NCBI GenBank assembly: GCA_017311315.1
Contig: CM029669.1
Coordinates: 21,277,683-21,341,682, forward strand
Source: Dendrocalamus latiflorus
Taxonomy: Eukaryota > Streptophyta > Magnoliopsida > Poales > Poaceae
Length of the DNA stretch: 64,000 nt
Direction: 5' to 3'
Position numbers and translations under genes: made by a program. How positions within the stretch are numbered: position 1 is the stretch's first letter; every line of letters starts with the position of its first letter. Below the pieces are notes generated by a model, which was not told the origin of the DNA, searched no databases, and saw only the letters and a program-made list of their open reading frames with translations. Shown here piece by piece: positions 1 to 11,330 of this stretch.

Positions 1-773
1 AAATTGGGTAAAAACCAAAAATAAGAAATATGACTTGCTCTTAGATGGAGGATGACCAAGATAGCTCTAGATGTATTTTCACATGTCACAGCAAGCAAGA
101 ACTCCTAAACATTTAAGGCATGAAAACTTGGATCAAGAAATCTTTCGAGAAGATCAAATCCAAGAAAAACCAGACAACTTCAAGAACTTCCAAGACATAA
201 TACCTAGATGGATGTCATTGCTCTCCATGAGTTGTTTCCATTACTTACACATCTTTGGCACACAACAAGATCAAGACAGGGAGAAAAAAAGATCAAAACC
301 AATAAGAATAAGAGCAAAACAACCAAATCAAGGAGACTCTATGAGTGAAGAACAAGGTTGATGTATTGCTACTTGAGGATTAAGGTTTCACAGCCACTCC
401 ACCTGGAGGACAAGAGAGCACAACACAATACTCACACTTCTCGAACCCTAACCCTACAACACTTCTCTACAATGAAGAAAAAATGGATGGTTAACTCGCA
501 AGTCTCTACCCCAAATCATTAAATAGATGGGGTAACCAGACCACATCTAACTCTAATAGATACTATCCAATAACACATATGGAGAAATCTATTAACCCTA
601 CAAAACATGGGTTTTACTAAGGCACCACTCTCAAGCATGCTTTTCAAAGTACATGAGTCCAAATCCGCTAAGTTCTTAACCTTTAACCCATCTTGATCTT
701 CTTGGTTTCTCCTTGACTTAAACCAAACCACTTTCCCAAGCACTGCTCTAAAAGCATCTAGGCTCCTAAAAAA
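1..773. other. intergenic, no gene recognised
   Basis: Only short ORFs without a recognisable domain are present. The sequence is AT-rich and unremarkable. It leads directly into the Sirevirus-like LTR remnant. Confidence 0.5.
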
Positions 774-3466
774 TAGTTTTGGTAATTAATGAATTTATGT
801 GAATATGAGACAAACATATTTACTAAGTGTTTAAAAGGTTTAGTCCCTAAAATGATTATGAGACGCATACTAAGGGTCAACATGAAGATCATTGTGGCCC
901 AAGGCAAAGGTATAAGTAGATTAGGATCCCTTTTGCTTTTATCGGTCTTAGGAGAAAGGGTGAAAAACCGGATTATAAGATAAATACTGTACGATTAAGA
1001 GGAATCATGGCTAGTAACTCTTGTGCCATTTCGATCAATTTAGGATCATGCATTCTCTTAAAACTAAAATTGATAGCCAATATGTGCTCTGTTTGGATAA
1101 TCAAAAGTATCAGAGTGTAAATGGTGGTACTTCCGCTTTCTGGAAGGTCCGTCAAAACCAGTGGTACATTTTTTCTAGAGAGCACCCTAGGAATCACTTT
1201 GTCTCCACGGAAAACGGAAGTACCGGAGTTTCAACGGCAGAACTTAATGAACCGATGGGGTCCCGATCTTCCGATAGGATGATAACTTCGATTTGGAGGA
1301 GAACGACTTTGACGATGCAGGCTTCTAACCGGCCACAACCAGAACACTAAGCAATCGCTAAACCACACTCAGAGTTGTTATCAACCGTGCCAAGAACGCG
1401 GTTGACCTGACCACAAAGGTCTATTCCTGCATACAACCGAAGAACACGCAAGAACAAGATAACAAGCAATCTGAAATTGCAAATATTTATATTAAGTTCA
1501 AAAGGTGGGATTCCGTAGATGTTCTTTACAGTTGGTCTAGTCGACACAAGCGAAGAACAAGAGTTTTCATAATGGAAAAACTAAGCAAACGAAATCCAAG
1601 CAAACTAGAAGGGTGCAACCTCCTTAAATAGGGGGTGGGAAAGCCGAACAAAACTAAAGAAAACAGGGTGGTACTATTCATAATACTGTTCACATGAATA
1701 GTAATCCGTGAACAGTACAGGCTTGGCGAGGGAGGTGCCTCCCCCTTGGGCCAAAGCATTACAAGGCCCAATTTGGCCCAAATAGGTGATGCAGCACCTT
1801 ATTTTGATGATTATAGTTCGCACAAAAGGAATTTGAAGTTGAGACTAGATCCATTGGAAAGAGGACAAGAAAATCTTTCCAACAAGTACTCGTGGAGCTC
1901 AAACGGACTCTGTATGTGAAAGTTATGCACATTTGAAGTTGGGCCTGTCAGGCTGAATCCGAATTGATCTAGAGGCCGAATTGGCTTCCAAAACCTGTCC
2001 AACTTGAACCCTTGCTTCAATTGGTTCCAAAGTGATGTGGTGCTACAAAAATATATATTTTCATCATTAGGTAGCATCATATTCTCATTTAAAATATGTT
2101 GAAGTTAAAGAAACGAATTCACCTTTAGTTCAATCTTGATATTGGCCGCTATGGTCGTATGTATTGGTGGCGTGGTCACATCATCCTCCCCTTCTTGACA
2201 GAAAACCGTCCTCGGTTTTAACATATGTGTAGTGTCACGTATTGCATGATCTTGATAATAAATCTTGGTACATGATAACAAACGCAACACACTCTCATTA
2301 TGTAATATCATAAGTTCTTTATCAAATAAAGTAAAATCTTTTTGAAACGAGTTCACCTGATAATTTAAGTGATGCGTAGGAGCTCTTGTAATTGGAACAA
2401 CAAGTATAACAAATATGGTGGTATCCATAGGGTACATATTTTTATCAGAACTAACATAGAGTAGTAGTATCGCAACCCTTAAACGGTACTTCCAATCACG
2501 GAAACTCCGAAAATTTCGGCGGTATGTTTTTTCCAGAGAGTGCCAACTTTTGGCCTCGAAGTTAACGAAAGTATCACGATGAAATTTTAGAACTTCCAAA
2601 TATTGGAACTACCACGATTACAATGGTAGTAGTATCGTACCGACTTTTAACGGCTAGTTCAGAAACTCTGAAATAGCCGTTACTATTGTGTCAAAACAGG
2701 TGTGGTAGTACCAGCCGACGAATGGCAGTACTTCCACTCGCCCTGATTTTTTTAGGGATTGCCCTGTAATGGCTAGTTTTGGTTGGTAGGGGGTATAAGT
2801 ACTCCCCACTTGCTTAAGGACAGAAGTAAGAGACTCCATTGAACATCCTTGAGTATTGAGCATTCACTCCATACCTTAATTTCACATTGTGCATTCATTG
2901 AGATGGTTGAGCCAAAATCAAGTGCATATATATATATATTAGATTGATCCTTTTGGCACTTGATCACCGTCAAGCGAAGTTGTGATTTATTACTCTTGAT
3001 GCTTGGTAGCCCCTAGACGGCTTGGCGGGAGTTCACGTGGTGTCTTCTTGTGCATCGACTTGTGAGTGGTTTGGTGTCCACCATCTCTGGAGCAGAGGAA
3101 GGACAACTACTAGTGAATTGAAGAACTAATGCTTAATTCGTAGAGCTGGTCCAAGTCGTTTGGGCTTTCCTCAACGTGGATTAGTGAAAACCGGTAAGTT
3201 TTCGAACACCACGGTAAAACATCATGTGTCAATTAGTTATTTCTTTGTCTCTTTTTTCCGCCCTTGTATTTCTAGCATATTGTAATTGTTATATTTATTT
3301 GTGCTAGAGTTATTTTTGTAGAGACTTGTGCTTGTATACTAGTATTGTGTAGGTTAGAATTACTTTAAAATCTTGCTAGACTAAATTGTGGTAATTATTT
3401 TTAGAAGGCAAGATAATTTTTGAATCTCCTATTCACCCCCCTCTAGTCGGTCATCCTTGATCCTAC
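774..3466 (+). mobile_element. degraded Sirevirus-type (Ty1/copia) LTR, interrupted
   Basis: The left part begins with a 'ttttggtaattaatga'-like start typical of Opie/SIRE LTRs. The right part ends in 'tattcacccccctctagtcgg' followed by 'gatcctaca' at 3,466, the usual Sirevirus LTR end. Between about 1,340 and 2,450 the LTR is interrupted by unrelated repeat sequence, including a strip near 2,170-2,200 (minus) resembling the end of a gypsy gag. No tRNA primer site follows the LTR end, so this is either a 3' LTR or a solo LTR. The 5' edge is approximate and no target duplication was found. Confidence 0.4.
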
Positions 3467-3499
3467 ACGCTCAAGCGCCGTGGTTTTAATTCAAGATAG

Positions 3500-3850
3500 T
3501 TTTTAGCATTTTGATCAACTTACCAAAATACCCTTCATTCTCTTAGTTTTCATCTTTCTTGCAAGGAATCGTCAAGTTTTAGTTCAAGCAAAGCACAATT
3601 CGAACATGCTGAGAGAATAGCAACTAAAGGGATTACATCCAAAGATATATCATTCAAGCTATCATGATCATTACTAGACTTGAGAGATTCTAGTTCATCT
3701 AGATCATCTTTTAATTGGCTAACAAGGAATGAGTAATTTTTAGATTAGACATTTGATCATGCAAGCATAAGCAAACTTCACAATTATCATGAGAATTCAT
3801 AGATTTGAGCCTAACAAATTCTAGGTTCAAGTTGACAATCATAATGTCCT
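3500..3850 (-). pseudogene. Sirevirus gag coiled-coil remnant
   Basis: The minus strand reads open for about 65 codons across roughly 3,540-3,735. The translation is acidic and heptad-like (LKDDLDELESLKSS) and ends in a CSNC-type cysteine pair, followed upstream by a SCLCLHD-like strip. This resembles the coiled-coil part of Sirevirus Gag proteins such as the complete one at 37,464-40,403. Its orientation is opposite to the adjoining LTR, so it comes from another copy. Assignment rests on pattern only. Confidence 0.35.
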
Positions 3851-4384
3851 AGTTCTTGAATGACTTAGCTTGTTTCAAAGTAAAAATGCATTTTTTATTC
3901 GCTTTGCTTGTGAGACAAGAAAGATAATTCGGTATATGCTCTTCTGAGTTTTCTGTCGACATCTTCTTGAACTTTGTGGACAGCAACCTCACATTATTCT
4001 CTTTCAGCTTCCAAGTCAACAATGGTTTCAAATCTGAGTAAACATAATATATATGCATTAAGTAGTAACTAATTCTTAATATTATCATGTGTAGATTTAT
4101 TAGGGAAGGAATTCACCTGATAATCTTGTATTCGGCTCAATAACTCTTTCTAGGAAATCAGTGCCTTGAACATGAAAGTGTAAAGCATCATGAATTTGAA
4201 AATACAAAGCATGCTTATACCCGCATCATCCTCCCATTCTTCAAGAAAAGCCGTCATCATTTTTGATAATATAAAATTGTACCAAACAAAGAGAACAATA
4301 TATATGCATGATATATGTATGAATCAATTGTGTGAGCTCTCTCTTTGTTTTGCACAATACACTAAGAACAACAGCAGCTACATG

Positions 4385-4405
4385 ACACACACACACACAC
4401 ACACA
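4385..4405. repeat. (CA)n microsatellite
   Basis: A run of about ten AC units lies just outside the left arm of the palindromic element that follows. Confidence 0.9.
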
Positions 4406-4619
4406 TATAGTGCTCAGTCTCCATGATTGGGACTTTCCATCCATGATTGATTTAACATGCTAAATCAATAACTTCCTTTCCAAATTGATACCTTTTTGAA
4501 TTAATGAATATTAACAGATTTACCTGATATATTATATATCATTACACTTACACGCATCTAAAAGCAATCCAAACACAGGGAAACTTGGTGCGCAGACACC
4601 ATAGTGCCCCATTTCATCG

Positions 4620-4700
<81 letters not shown>
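4620..4700. repeat. (TA)n microsatellite, about 40 units
   Basis: An uninterrupted TA run sits exactly at the symmetry centre of the surrounding inverted repeat. The single strand could therefore fold into one long hairpin. Confidence 0.95.
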
Positions 4701-4707
<7 letters not shown>

Positions 4708-4850
4708 TTTTTACTCCCGGGTGTAGTTACTCCCACCTCTATATATATATAATGATGCTGAAATGGGACACTAGGGTGCCCGGGCACCAAGCCTACCTGC
4801 CTTTAGATTACTTTTAGATGCGTGCAAGTGTAATGATGTATAATATCAGG

Positions 4851-4930
4851 ATGGAAAGTCTTAATTATGAATGGAAAGTCTTAATTATGAATGGAAAGTC
4901 TCAATCATGGATGGAAAGTCTTAATCATGG
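4851..4930 (+). repeat. 20-bp tandem repeat, four units
   Basis: Four exact-length units of 'atggaaagtcttaattatga' type are present. The last two carry 'tcatgg' variants. The opposite arm of the palindrome (4,421-4,449) has only about one and a half units, so the right arm expanded after the element formed. Confidence 0.9.
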
Positions 4931-4949
4931 AGTCTGGACACCATGGTGC

Positions 4950-5926
4950 CCTGTTATTTGTACTATATATATAGCACGTATAATATTCACATCAAGCTGC
5001 CTCCAGTCGGTTAGACCGCTGGAGTTGTCCAGTCTGGCTGCCACCTCTTGCCGATAGATCTGTAAGTTGTCCAAAAAAACCATAAATTTGCTAAATTTAA
5101 ATTCCAGCTTTCTTAATTTAGCAATGATTCATCGCAATAAATTAAGAACTTCTTACAGGGTCGTCGGTGCCCTTAGCAAACAATTCACTAATCGCTATCC
5201 CTCTCTAATAAAAAGTTCACTAATCGCTATGCAGGGGAGCAAATCAAGAGAGAGACAACCAAAAGCAAACCACAGTTTCACCAACCAACCAATGGACTTT
5301 CTCCTGCTATTTACCCAGCTCCTTTGTCAGTCACGGCCACGAGCGACTCGCCCAAATGGCATGCATCGTGCGTGCGGTGTGCTGCTGTTGGAACATGCGG
5401 CAGACATCCACGACGCTGACGACTTTCCGCATCCACGATACACACATGCAGCACTGGAAGAGGTCGCGGTGAATGCATAGATCACCCGTTCGTTCTTCAC
5501 TTTTCCTTGTCATCAGCACCTTGCTGTGGTCGGCATTGTTATCATGATCGCCGAGGCTCTAAGCACCACCAACCAACTGAAGTATCCGACATGAATCCAC
5601 CAAAATGCAACTTTTGCGTTTTGTCAAACCACTTAATAGGGTAAAGGAGCATCCCCACTCACCAGGTCACAAAACCTGCATAATAAGGATGCAAAGATCA
5701 ACACGAGCGAGTAGACACACAATATGCGACGCGAAACAGCGGGGAACAAGGAATTTGTAGGAGGAAGGAACTTGATAGTGGTGAACACCTATAACAACAG
5801 CACAAGCAGTTTCTTCTCTGGTCCATCGTTCGTCAACGGCGAGGTTAACCAGCACCAACGATGGCTAGACAAAACTGATTTTTTGTTTCATTCCTCAGAA
5901 TTTTGTCAGCGCATCTTAGGAGCCTG
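4950..5926. other. no gene recognised
   Basis: ORFs of up to 137 codons occur, but none shows a known domain, signal peptide or repeated motif. Nothing supports a gene call. Confidence 0.4.
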
Positions 5927-5976
5927 AGCAGATGGCTGGCTGCAGTGTTTTAGCAGATGGCTGGCTGCAGTGTTTT
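5927..5976 (+). repeat. 25-bp direct tandem duplication
   Basis: 'agcagatggctggctgcagt' plus 'gtttt' occurs twice head to tail, at the left edge of the small inverted-repeat element that follows. Confidence 0.85.
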
Positions 5977-6148
5977 AAATCTCCGGCTATGACGTTTAGC
6001 GGATGACTTCTTAAACAGCTAATAGCGGAGCTAAATGAGGCTATAGCGGGCTATAGCGGCTAAATTATACATGGACTCAAATAGCTTCATCTGTCTAAAA
6101 CAGCTATAGCGGGCTATAGCGGCAGCTATAGCCGGAGATTTAAAACTA
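5971..6148. mobile_element. MITE with 'ttttaaatctccggctat' inverted ends
   Basis: The ends 'gttttaaatctccggctat' (5,972-5,990) and 'atagccggagatttaaaac' (about 6,128-6,146) are inverted copies. The interior has several 'gctatagcgg' units. About 180 bp, no coding capacity. No target duplication could be defined, so the superfamily is unknown. Confidence 0.55.
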
Positions 6149-6270
6149 TGCTGGCTGGCATAGGAATCGCTGTTGGCTAGACTCGCTGTCCGCTGCTGAC
6201 CATCCCAAGAATAACTGAGATGTCAAGAGATGCTCGCCGGCGAGACCCGGGTCGCCCGGCCTTGGCTCCA

Positions 6271-6502
6271 CCACTGCCTTGCAACAAACTCCCATGCTTT
6301 CCGTTTGAGAACTTTCGTCGTTAAGGGAAACTGGAAGTTATGGTGATGTCTGTCTGCTTCTTGCGTCGTTCAAGGGAGACTGAAAACCACTGCCTTGCAA
6401 CGAACTCCCATGCTTTCTGTTTGAGAGCTTTCGTCGTTAAGGGAAACCTGAAGTCATGGTGCTGTCTGTCTGCTTCTTGCGTCGTTGAAGGGAGACTGAA
6501 AA
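6271..6502 (+). repeat. 116-bp tandem duplication
   Basis: The stretch beginning 'ccactgccttgcaac' at 6,271 recurs from 6,387 with a few substitutions and covers a second full unit. No coding function is evident. Confidence 0.85.
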
Positions 6503-8007
6503 CTGAGCACTTCTTTGCGGCGCTGGGTACCACACTGTTATTGCACCTAGATGAATCGATGAGAAGAACGGAATGTATATCGGGAAATGATTAGCTAATC
6601 GGAATGTAATCTTGGCAATCTTTTGTTGTTGCGTGGCATGTTGACATACGATTCCTTAAGCGTGCATGCACGCACTCATGCATTTCTGATTTCTGCACAT
6701 TGTGCGAACTCACTTTTCTTGCACATGCATCATGCATGGATATTTCGGCTTCAGCTTCTAACTTCTGGCTTATTTTTTACTATTCATAAATTTCATTTTT
6801 TCTGAACTTTTGGTTTTTTTTGAGCTTTTTTGTTGGTTCTTTTTTCCCGTATTGTTTGCATTATACGTGATGTGCTAATATGTTTTTTCTATTTTTAAAT
6901 TTTTGTAAATTTAATTATGCTAAATAAGGCTCTATCAGCTACAGTGTTTTTTCAGTCAGCTACAGTGCTTTTCAGCCATAAGCCACTAAAAAAGCCATAT
7001 TAAGTACAGCCTTAAGCCACTAGTTTTTCCCCTCAAGAAATATATAGAAATAGAATATAGATACTTGTCCTTGTAAATACCCTAATGAGTCATGTGCTAG
7101 GAGTTTTTTTCTCGTCAGTTAATCAAGGCGCGTAGGTCAGTCGTCAGCATCTCTACAGGAGATCACTGTACGACACAAGATAAAAAGAGAGATAAATCAA
7201 AGGGAAAACATTTTATTGTAACTGAATGGAATTGGCCAGAGGCATACATTGCTGACTTGCTGTGAACTAACATTAATTGACCAATGTGCAAATAGGAGTG
7301 CTACTCCATGTCATGTCAATATGTCATGAAGTCTTCGTACAAGTGAAAACACCAGCACAAGCCACTAAACTAGATAGTTGCTGGTAAAAACGAAGCCTTG
7401 CACATCTGCACTAGCACCAACCTCCTTGCTAGGGTTGAAAAATAAATACAAATTATTTGTATTATTTAGCTATCATATTTGATAGGATATGGATACGGTA
7501 TAGATTTTTTATTTGATTAACAATATCTCTTCTATTTGTATTCATATTCGAATTTGCATAAAATATATGGATGCGAATATGGTATAAACTTTTACCATTG
7601 AAATGCTATTTTATCCAGACTATTCGTATTCGACGAAGCAATATACATATTTTATTATAATACGACTAATTAGTTAGACAAGTTTTTTAATTCAACATGA
7701 ACTCGTGTTTCTTTAGGTGAAGTAAATGAATTAGAATGATTATACAAGAATAAAATATTATTAATATCTTCATACTACATAAGTTATGATGATTTTCAGA
7801 TCTGATCGAATTGAGTAGATATTCGATTTGAATTCGCATTTGTTACAATACTCGATTCGTATTCGTATTCGAGAATATTCGAATTCATATTTATATTTGT
7901 TTATAAAATATAAATACAAATACAATAAAGACACTATTCAATTCATATTCAATCCGTTTCCACCGTATTCCTTGCTCTTGTTTTCAGCCTTGCATCATCA
8001 ACGTTCA
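6503..8007. other. AT-rich intergenic, downstream of the DUF599 gene
   Basis: No gene is seen. 7,440-7,930 is very AT-rich with many 'attcgtattcg'-like strings and resembles the duplicated segment at 42,265-42,640, suggesting a dispersed repeat. 6,930-7,020 contains 'cagctacagtg' and 'taagccac' strings common in grass MITEs. Confidence 0.4.
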
Positions 8008-8784
8008 TCATACTTGCATGCTGTCGTCATTCCCATTAATCATCTCCACTTTGCCATTGGCCTCACCATTGTTTCCTTTCTCGATGTACACCATGTCAAT
8101 GTTGTACAGTATAGGGATCATGACCAAGGAGCACATGCATGCCAAGACCGGCCCAGAGATCCAGAGCAGGAGCGGCACACCGGCGTAGAACAGCCGGTTC
8201 CCTACGAAGTTGAGCAGGAAGCCCCGCTCCAGGACCTCGACCATGTAGTCCTTGGTGATCGGCAGGTGGTGGAGCGCGGCGGCGGTCGCCGGGGGCGCCG
8301 CGGGGAGGAATTGGGAGAGGGCGTTGATGAGGAAGGAGGCCTGGTTGAGAGAGCAGATGGCGACGGTGTGGCAGAGGAAGGAGAGGAGGAAGACGAGGAG
8401 GAGGGTGACGTACTTGAGCGCCATCATGTACTCGCCGTGCGCACCGAACACGGCGTCGCTGAGCGGCTTCTTGACGACGTAGGTGCTGCTCAGCACGGCG
8501 GCGACGCCGGTGCAGAGGAGGATGGACGTCGTCGCCACCAGCGTCGACCCCATGATCACGTTCCGCAGCGACTGCACGACCAACACCGCCTTCTTGTCGT
8601 TGTCCTTGGTCATGTTCAAGACCCAGAGCCGGCGTGTGGCGGCGTTGATGCCGACGGTGTAGCGGAGCGGGCGGAGGCGGACAGCGCGCCACAGCCAGAG
8701 GTGGTAGACCACGTGGGAGAGGACGCCCACGGGGATCAGTACCAGGTCCAAGTAGCTGTTGCTCCACGCCATGATCGATGCCAA
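8008..8784 (-). CDS. DUF599 family membrane protein
   Basis: Single-exon gene of 258 residues, and the only ordinary intact host gene in the window. The sequence matches the plant DUF599 family. It has an N-terminal hydrophobic segment (about residues 10-33, YLDLVLIPVGVLSHVVYHLW), then a conserved NDKKAVLVVQSLRNVIMGS block at about 61-80. Further membrane spans lie at about 82-102, 118-145 and 190-228, and the PILYNIDMVYIEKG signature comes near the C-terminus. The family's biochemical role is unknown; the protein is predicted to be an integral membrane protein. Start: the ATG at 8,784, with a second Met five codons on (MAWSNSYLDL), where many relatives begin. The 27-residue polar tail after the last span is typical. 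Codon use is strongly GC3, unlike the AT-rich flanks, and there are no internal stops. The long plus-strand ORF opposite is a shadow. Confidence 0.9.
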   Translation of the reverse strand: MASIMAWSNSYLDLVLIPVGVLSHVVYHLWLWRAVRLRPLRYTVGINAATRRLWVLNMTKDNDKKAVLVVQSLRNVIMGSTLVATTSILLCTGVAAVLSSTYVVKKPLSDAVFGAHGEYMMALKYVTLLLVFLLSFLCHTVAICSLNQASFLINALSQFLPAAPPATAAALHHLPITKDYMVEVLERGFLLNFVGNRLFYAGVPLLLWISGPVLACMCSLVMIPILYNIDMVYIEKGNNGEANGKVEMINGNDDSMQV

Positions 8785-8821
8785 TCTCTCTCTACTCGCT
8801 CTCTTTTCTCTCGACCCCTAA

Positions 8822-8823
<2 letters not shown>

Positions 8824-8858
<35 letters not shown>
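8824..8858. repeat. (CT)n microsatellite in the DUF599 leader
   Basis: About 17 CT units on the plus strand, read as GA repeats in the predicted 5' untranslated region of the minus-strand gene. Such leader GA/CT tracts are common in plant promoters. Confidence 0.9.
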
Positions 8859-8860
<2 letters not shown>

Positions 8861-8918
8861 CTCGTATAATGGGAAGGTGTTGCACCGTGAGGCGTTCGCA
8901 ACTGTGTGCAGGTGGAGA

Positions 8919-8927
8919 GATATATAG
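8919..8927 (-). promoter_or_regulatory. TATA box of the DUF599 gene
   Basis: On the minus strand the sequence reads 'ctccctatatatctctcc'. It lies about 135 bp upstream of the ATG, which leaves a leader of about 100 nt that includes the GA tract. The match is good, but the start site is inferred. Confidence 0.55.
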
Positions 8928-9037
8928 GGAGCTGATCACACATTCACACTAGCTAGGAGACGAAGTGTGAAGCACATTGCACGTCCGGTGATGGTGGAAA
9001 CTTATTCAGAGGCCACCATGTGCTAGTGATCTTTTTT

Positions 9038-9794
9038 TGTTGGAAATAATCTTATTTCCTTTGTTTCTTAGATGAGTTGAGCCCGTATACGTGTACGAGT
9101 CCATGTGGTTGTATGAGTCAACTTAGTCTCTATGTCTCAGTTGTCTCCGCATCTTAGTCAATGTACCGAGTATATAAGTAGAGGTAGGTAGACTTGTAAG
9201 AAGTAAGTCGAGAAGAAAAGGCAACAAGAGCGATCAGAAGAGATCGAACAAGACCGATCAGATGTGACTGAGAAGTTGTGGGAAAGAAAAAAAGAAGAGA
9301 AGCAGAAGTACTTTGGCTCTCGGGAAACAGACTGTGTTCACGTGCTTTATCGAGTGCTAGAAATCATTGAGAACCAAGGGTGCTCGAAGGTAACGAGTAC
9401 GGGAGTACTCGAAGAGGCGGCAAAGTGGTCGTAGTCGAAGGTGCTAGTGTTTGTAGGCGAAGTATCGAGTACTCGTAACTAGTTATGAGTACGTGCAAAG
9501 CGTAGCGGGAGCATGGTCGTAAAACTTATCAAGGAAAATCTATGAACACGTACGCAGCAGAGAAGGCATGATCGTTATGAGGGAATGCTGGCCATAACAA
9601 GGCTACGAGTACGAGCTAATCGGGAAGACGCAATCGTAAGCTGGAGTGGTCGTTACTTGGTTACGAGTACGTGCACAGCAGCAAGGAGTGGTCGTAACCA
9701 GCTGAGTGGTCATAAACCACAACGAGGTCATAAACGAGCTATGACTACTAATATCAAAGCTTCAACGTGGTCGTAAATTTCAACTGGGACAACA
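9038..9794 (+). repeat. 5' LTR of the copia element
   Basis: 757 bp, TG...CA ends. A TATA box (tatataag) lies at 9,171-9,178. The downstream half carries about eight copies of a 'gtggtcgtaa'-like motif between 9,427 and 9,778. Confidence 0.85.
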
Positions 9795-9796
9795 AT

Positions 9797-9808
9797 TGGT
9801 ATCAAAGC
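9797..9808 (+). promoter_or_regulatory. primer binding site (initiator tRNA-Met)
   Basis: 'tggtatcaaagc' starts two bases after the LTR. It matches the usual plant tRNA-Met site TGGTATCAGAGC with one mismatch. Confidence 0.8.
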
Positions 9809-9824
9809 CTAAGGGGACAAAGCA

Positions 9825-11066
9825 ATGGCCGGCAACCCTGTTGATCCAAAGAATTTAGGAGCGCTCATCAAGGTCACGGGCAACGAGATCAATCCATAGA
9901 AGACAAGCACAATCATCAAGCCGACGGCAAGAAGCATCTCGATCCCGATCCAATACTCGATGTTGAGCGAAATGAATTACGACATATAGGCTATCAAGAT
10001 GAAGATAATCTTAAGTTCACTTTGGGTATGGTCAACGATCGAAGGTGGAGATGAAGACGATAACAAGGATCAAGGTGCAATGGTGGCTATCTCGCAAGTG
10101 GTGCCAGACAACATGATGATGTCGATCACCAAGAAGAAGACGGCTAAAGAGGCCTAGAATGCACTCAGGGAGATGCGAGTAGGTGAGGATCGCGTCAAGA
10201 AGGCACGTGCTCAAGTACTCAAATGACAACTGAGAAAGTTGCAGATGGGAGAATCGGAGACGATCACTGAGTACTCCATGAAACTCACCACACTGGTGGG
10301 TGAGACCCGTTCGTTTGATGCAAAGCTGGAAGAGAGCGACATTGTTGAAAAACTGTTAAGTTTGGTCCCAGATCAATTCCTCTAGATTATCGAAATGATT
10401 GAATAGTTAGGCGATGTCGCAGCAATGTCACTCACGGAGGCGATCAGTCATCTCAGAACCTTCAAGGAAGGACTCAAGGGTCGACGGTACTCGAAGGACG
10501 TAGGGGAGAAGCTGCTCTTTACCCAAACCAAGTGGGAAGCGAGGAACTCGAAGACAAAGAAGGAGGGCTCTAGCAGTGCTGAGAAAGGAGGACATCACGG
10601 GAATGGTCGGGGACGCGACCGCGGACAAGGTGGTAGTGAAAGATGCCCTAACAAGTCACATATCAAGTGCTTTGAATGTGATGAATATGGGCACTACGCA
10701 TCGGACTGCTGTAGCTACATAAAGTGTTTCAACTGCAACAAGTACGGTCACTACGCTTCAGACTGCCTAAGCAAGAAGGACAAGGAGGTAAACCCCACCG
10801 AAGTAGAGAAGGACGATGAGCTGGCACTACTTCTTTCCTTATGTGTCGAAGAGACACCAGGCATGGTGATCTTGAACGAGAAGAACATAAATCCTAAACT
10901 ACACATGGAGGAAGGCAACAATGATCACATTGATTCGTGGTACTTGGACAATGGAGCCTGCAATCACATGATGAGTGATCACTCCATGTTCCATGAGCTC
11001 GATGAGAAGGTTTCAGCCAAAGTTAAGTTTGGCAATGGCTCCATAGTTGAGATAAAGGGCAAATGA
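9825..11066 (+). pseudogene. copia gag plus protease start, broken
   Basis: The frame starts with ATG at 9,825 (MAGNPVDPK) and contains several stops between 9,890 and 10,410, so the UBN2-type Gag part is dead. From 10,425 it is open. Two zinc knuckles follow each other, CFECDEYGHYASDC and CFNCNKYGHYASDC (about 10,669-10,767). An acidic linker leads into the protease region WYLDNGACNHMMSDH, in which the usual D-S/T-G triad reads D-N-G. The frame stops at 11,066. The order Gag, knuckles, protease is that of Ty1/copia. Confidence 0.75.
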
Positions 11067-11072
11067 TCGATA

Positions 11073-11330
11073 TTGTTACAATGCAAGAACGGCGATCAGA
11101 AGTTGGTGTTTGAAATTTATTTTATACTGAGACTGTGCAACAATATACTCAGTCATGGGCAGATGATAGGAGAAGGATGCAGGGTGGTGCTGCAGGATGA
11201 GTTCTTGTGTGTCTATGCAAAGAACAATGATCTATTGATGAAAGTGAAAAGATCTCTGAACCGATTGTACAAGATTTCTTTGAAAATTTGTAAATCAGCT
11301 TATCTAAAGAGCGGCTTGGAGGAGCCAGGT
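11073..11330 (+). pseudogene. gag-pre-integrase remnant, cut off
   Basis: The reading (ILSHGQMIGEG...VYAKNNDLLMKVKRSLNRLYKI) is the segment that normally links protease to the integrase zinc finger in copia polyproteins. It stops at about 11,300, just before the integrase finger should begin. From there to 12,330 the sequence does not resemble pol and holds no recognisable domain. This marks the left edge of the internal deletion. Confidence 0.55.

Larger units (their letters stand above)
4415..4937. mobile_element. palindromic element centred on a TA tract
   Basis: Two arms of about 200 bp face each other across an 81-bp TA run. The left arm reads 'cttggtgcgcagacacca', then 'gccccatttcatcg'. 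The right arm, reverse-complemented, reads 'cttggtgcccgggcaccc', then 'tcccatttcat'. The outer ends also pair ('cagtctccatgattggg' against 'cagactccatgattaag'). No ORF lies inside and no clear target duplication was found. This is probably a foldback or MITE-type DNA element of unresolved family. Confidence 0.55.

Noticed and set aside
5067..5480. 137-codon ORF as a gene
   Set aside because: No domain, start context or codon bias; reading mixes AT-rich and GC-rich sequence.
7828..8952. 374-codon plus-strand ORF
   Set aside because: It lies opposite the DUF599 gene and is rich in E, G, R, Q and H, as expected for the antisense of a GC3-rich gene. No domain.
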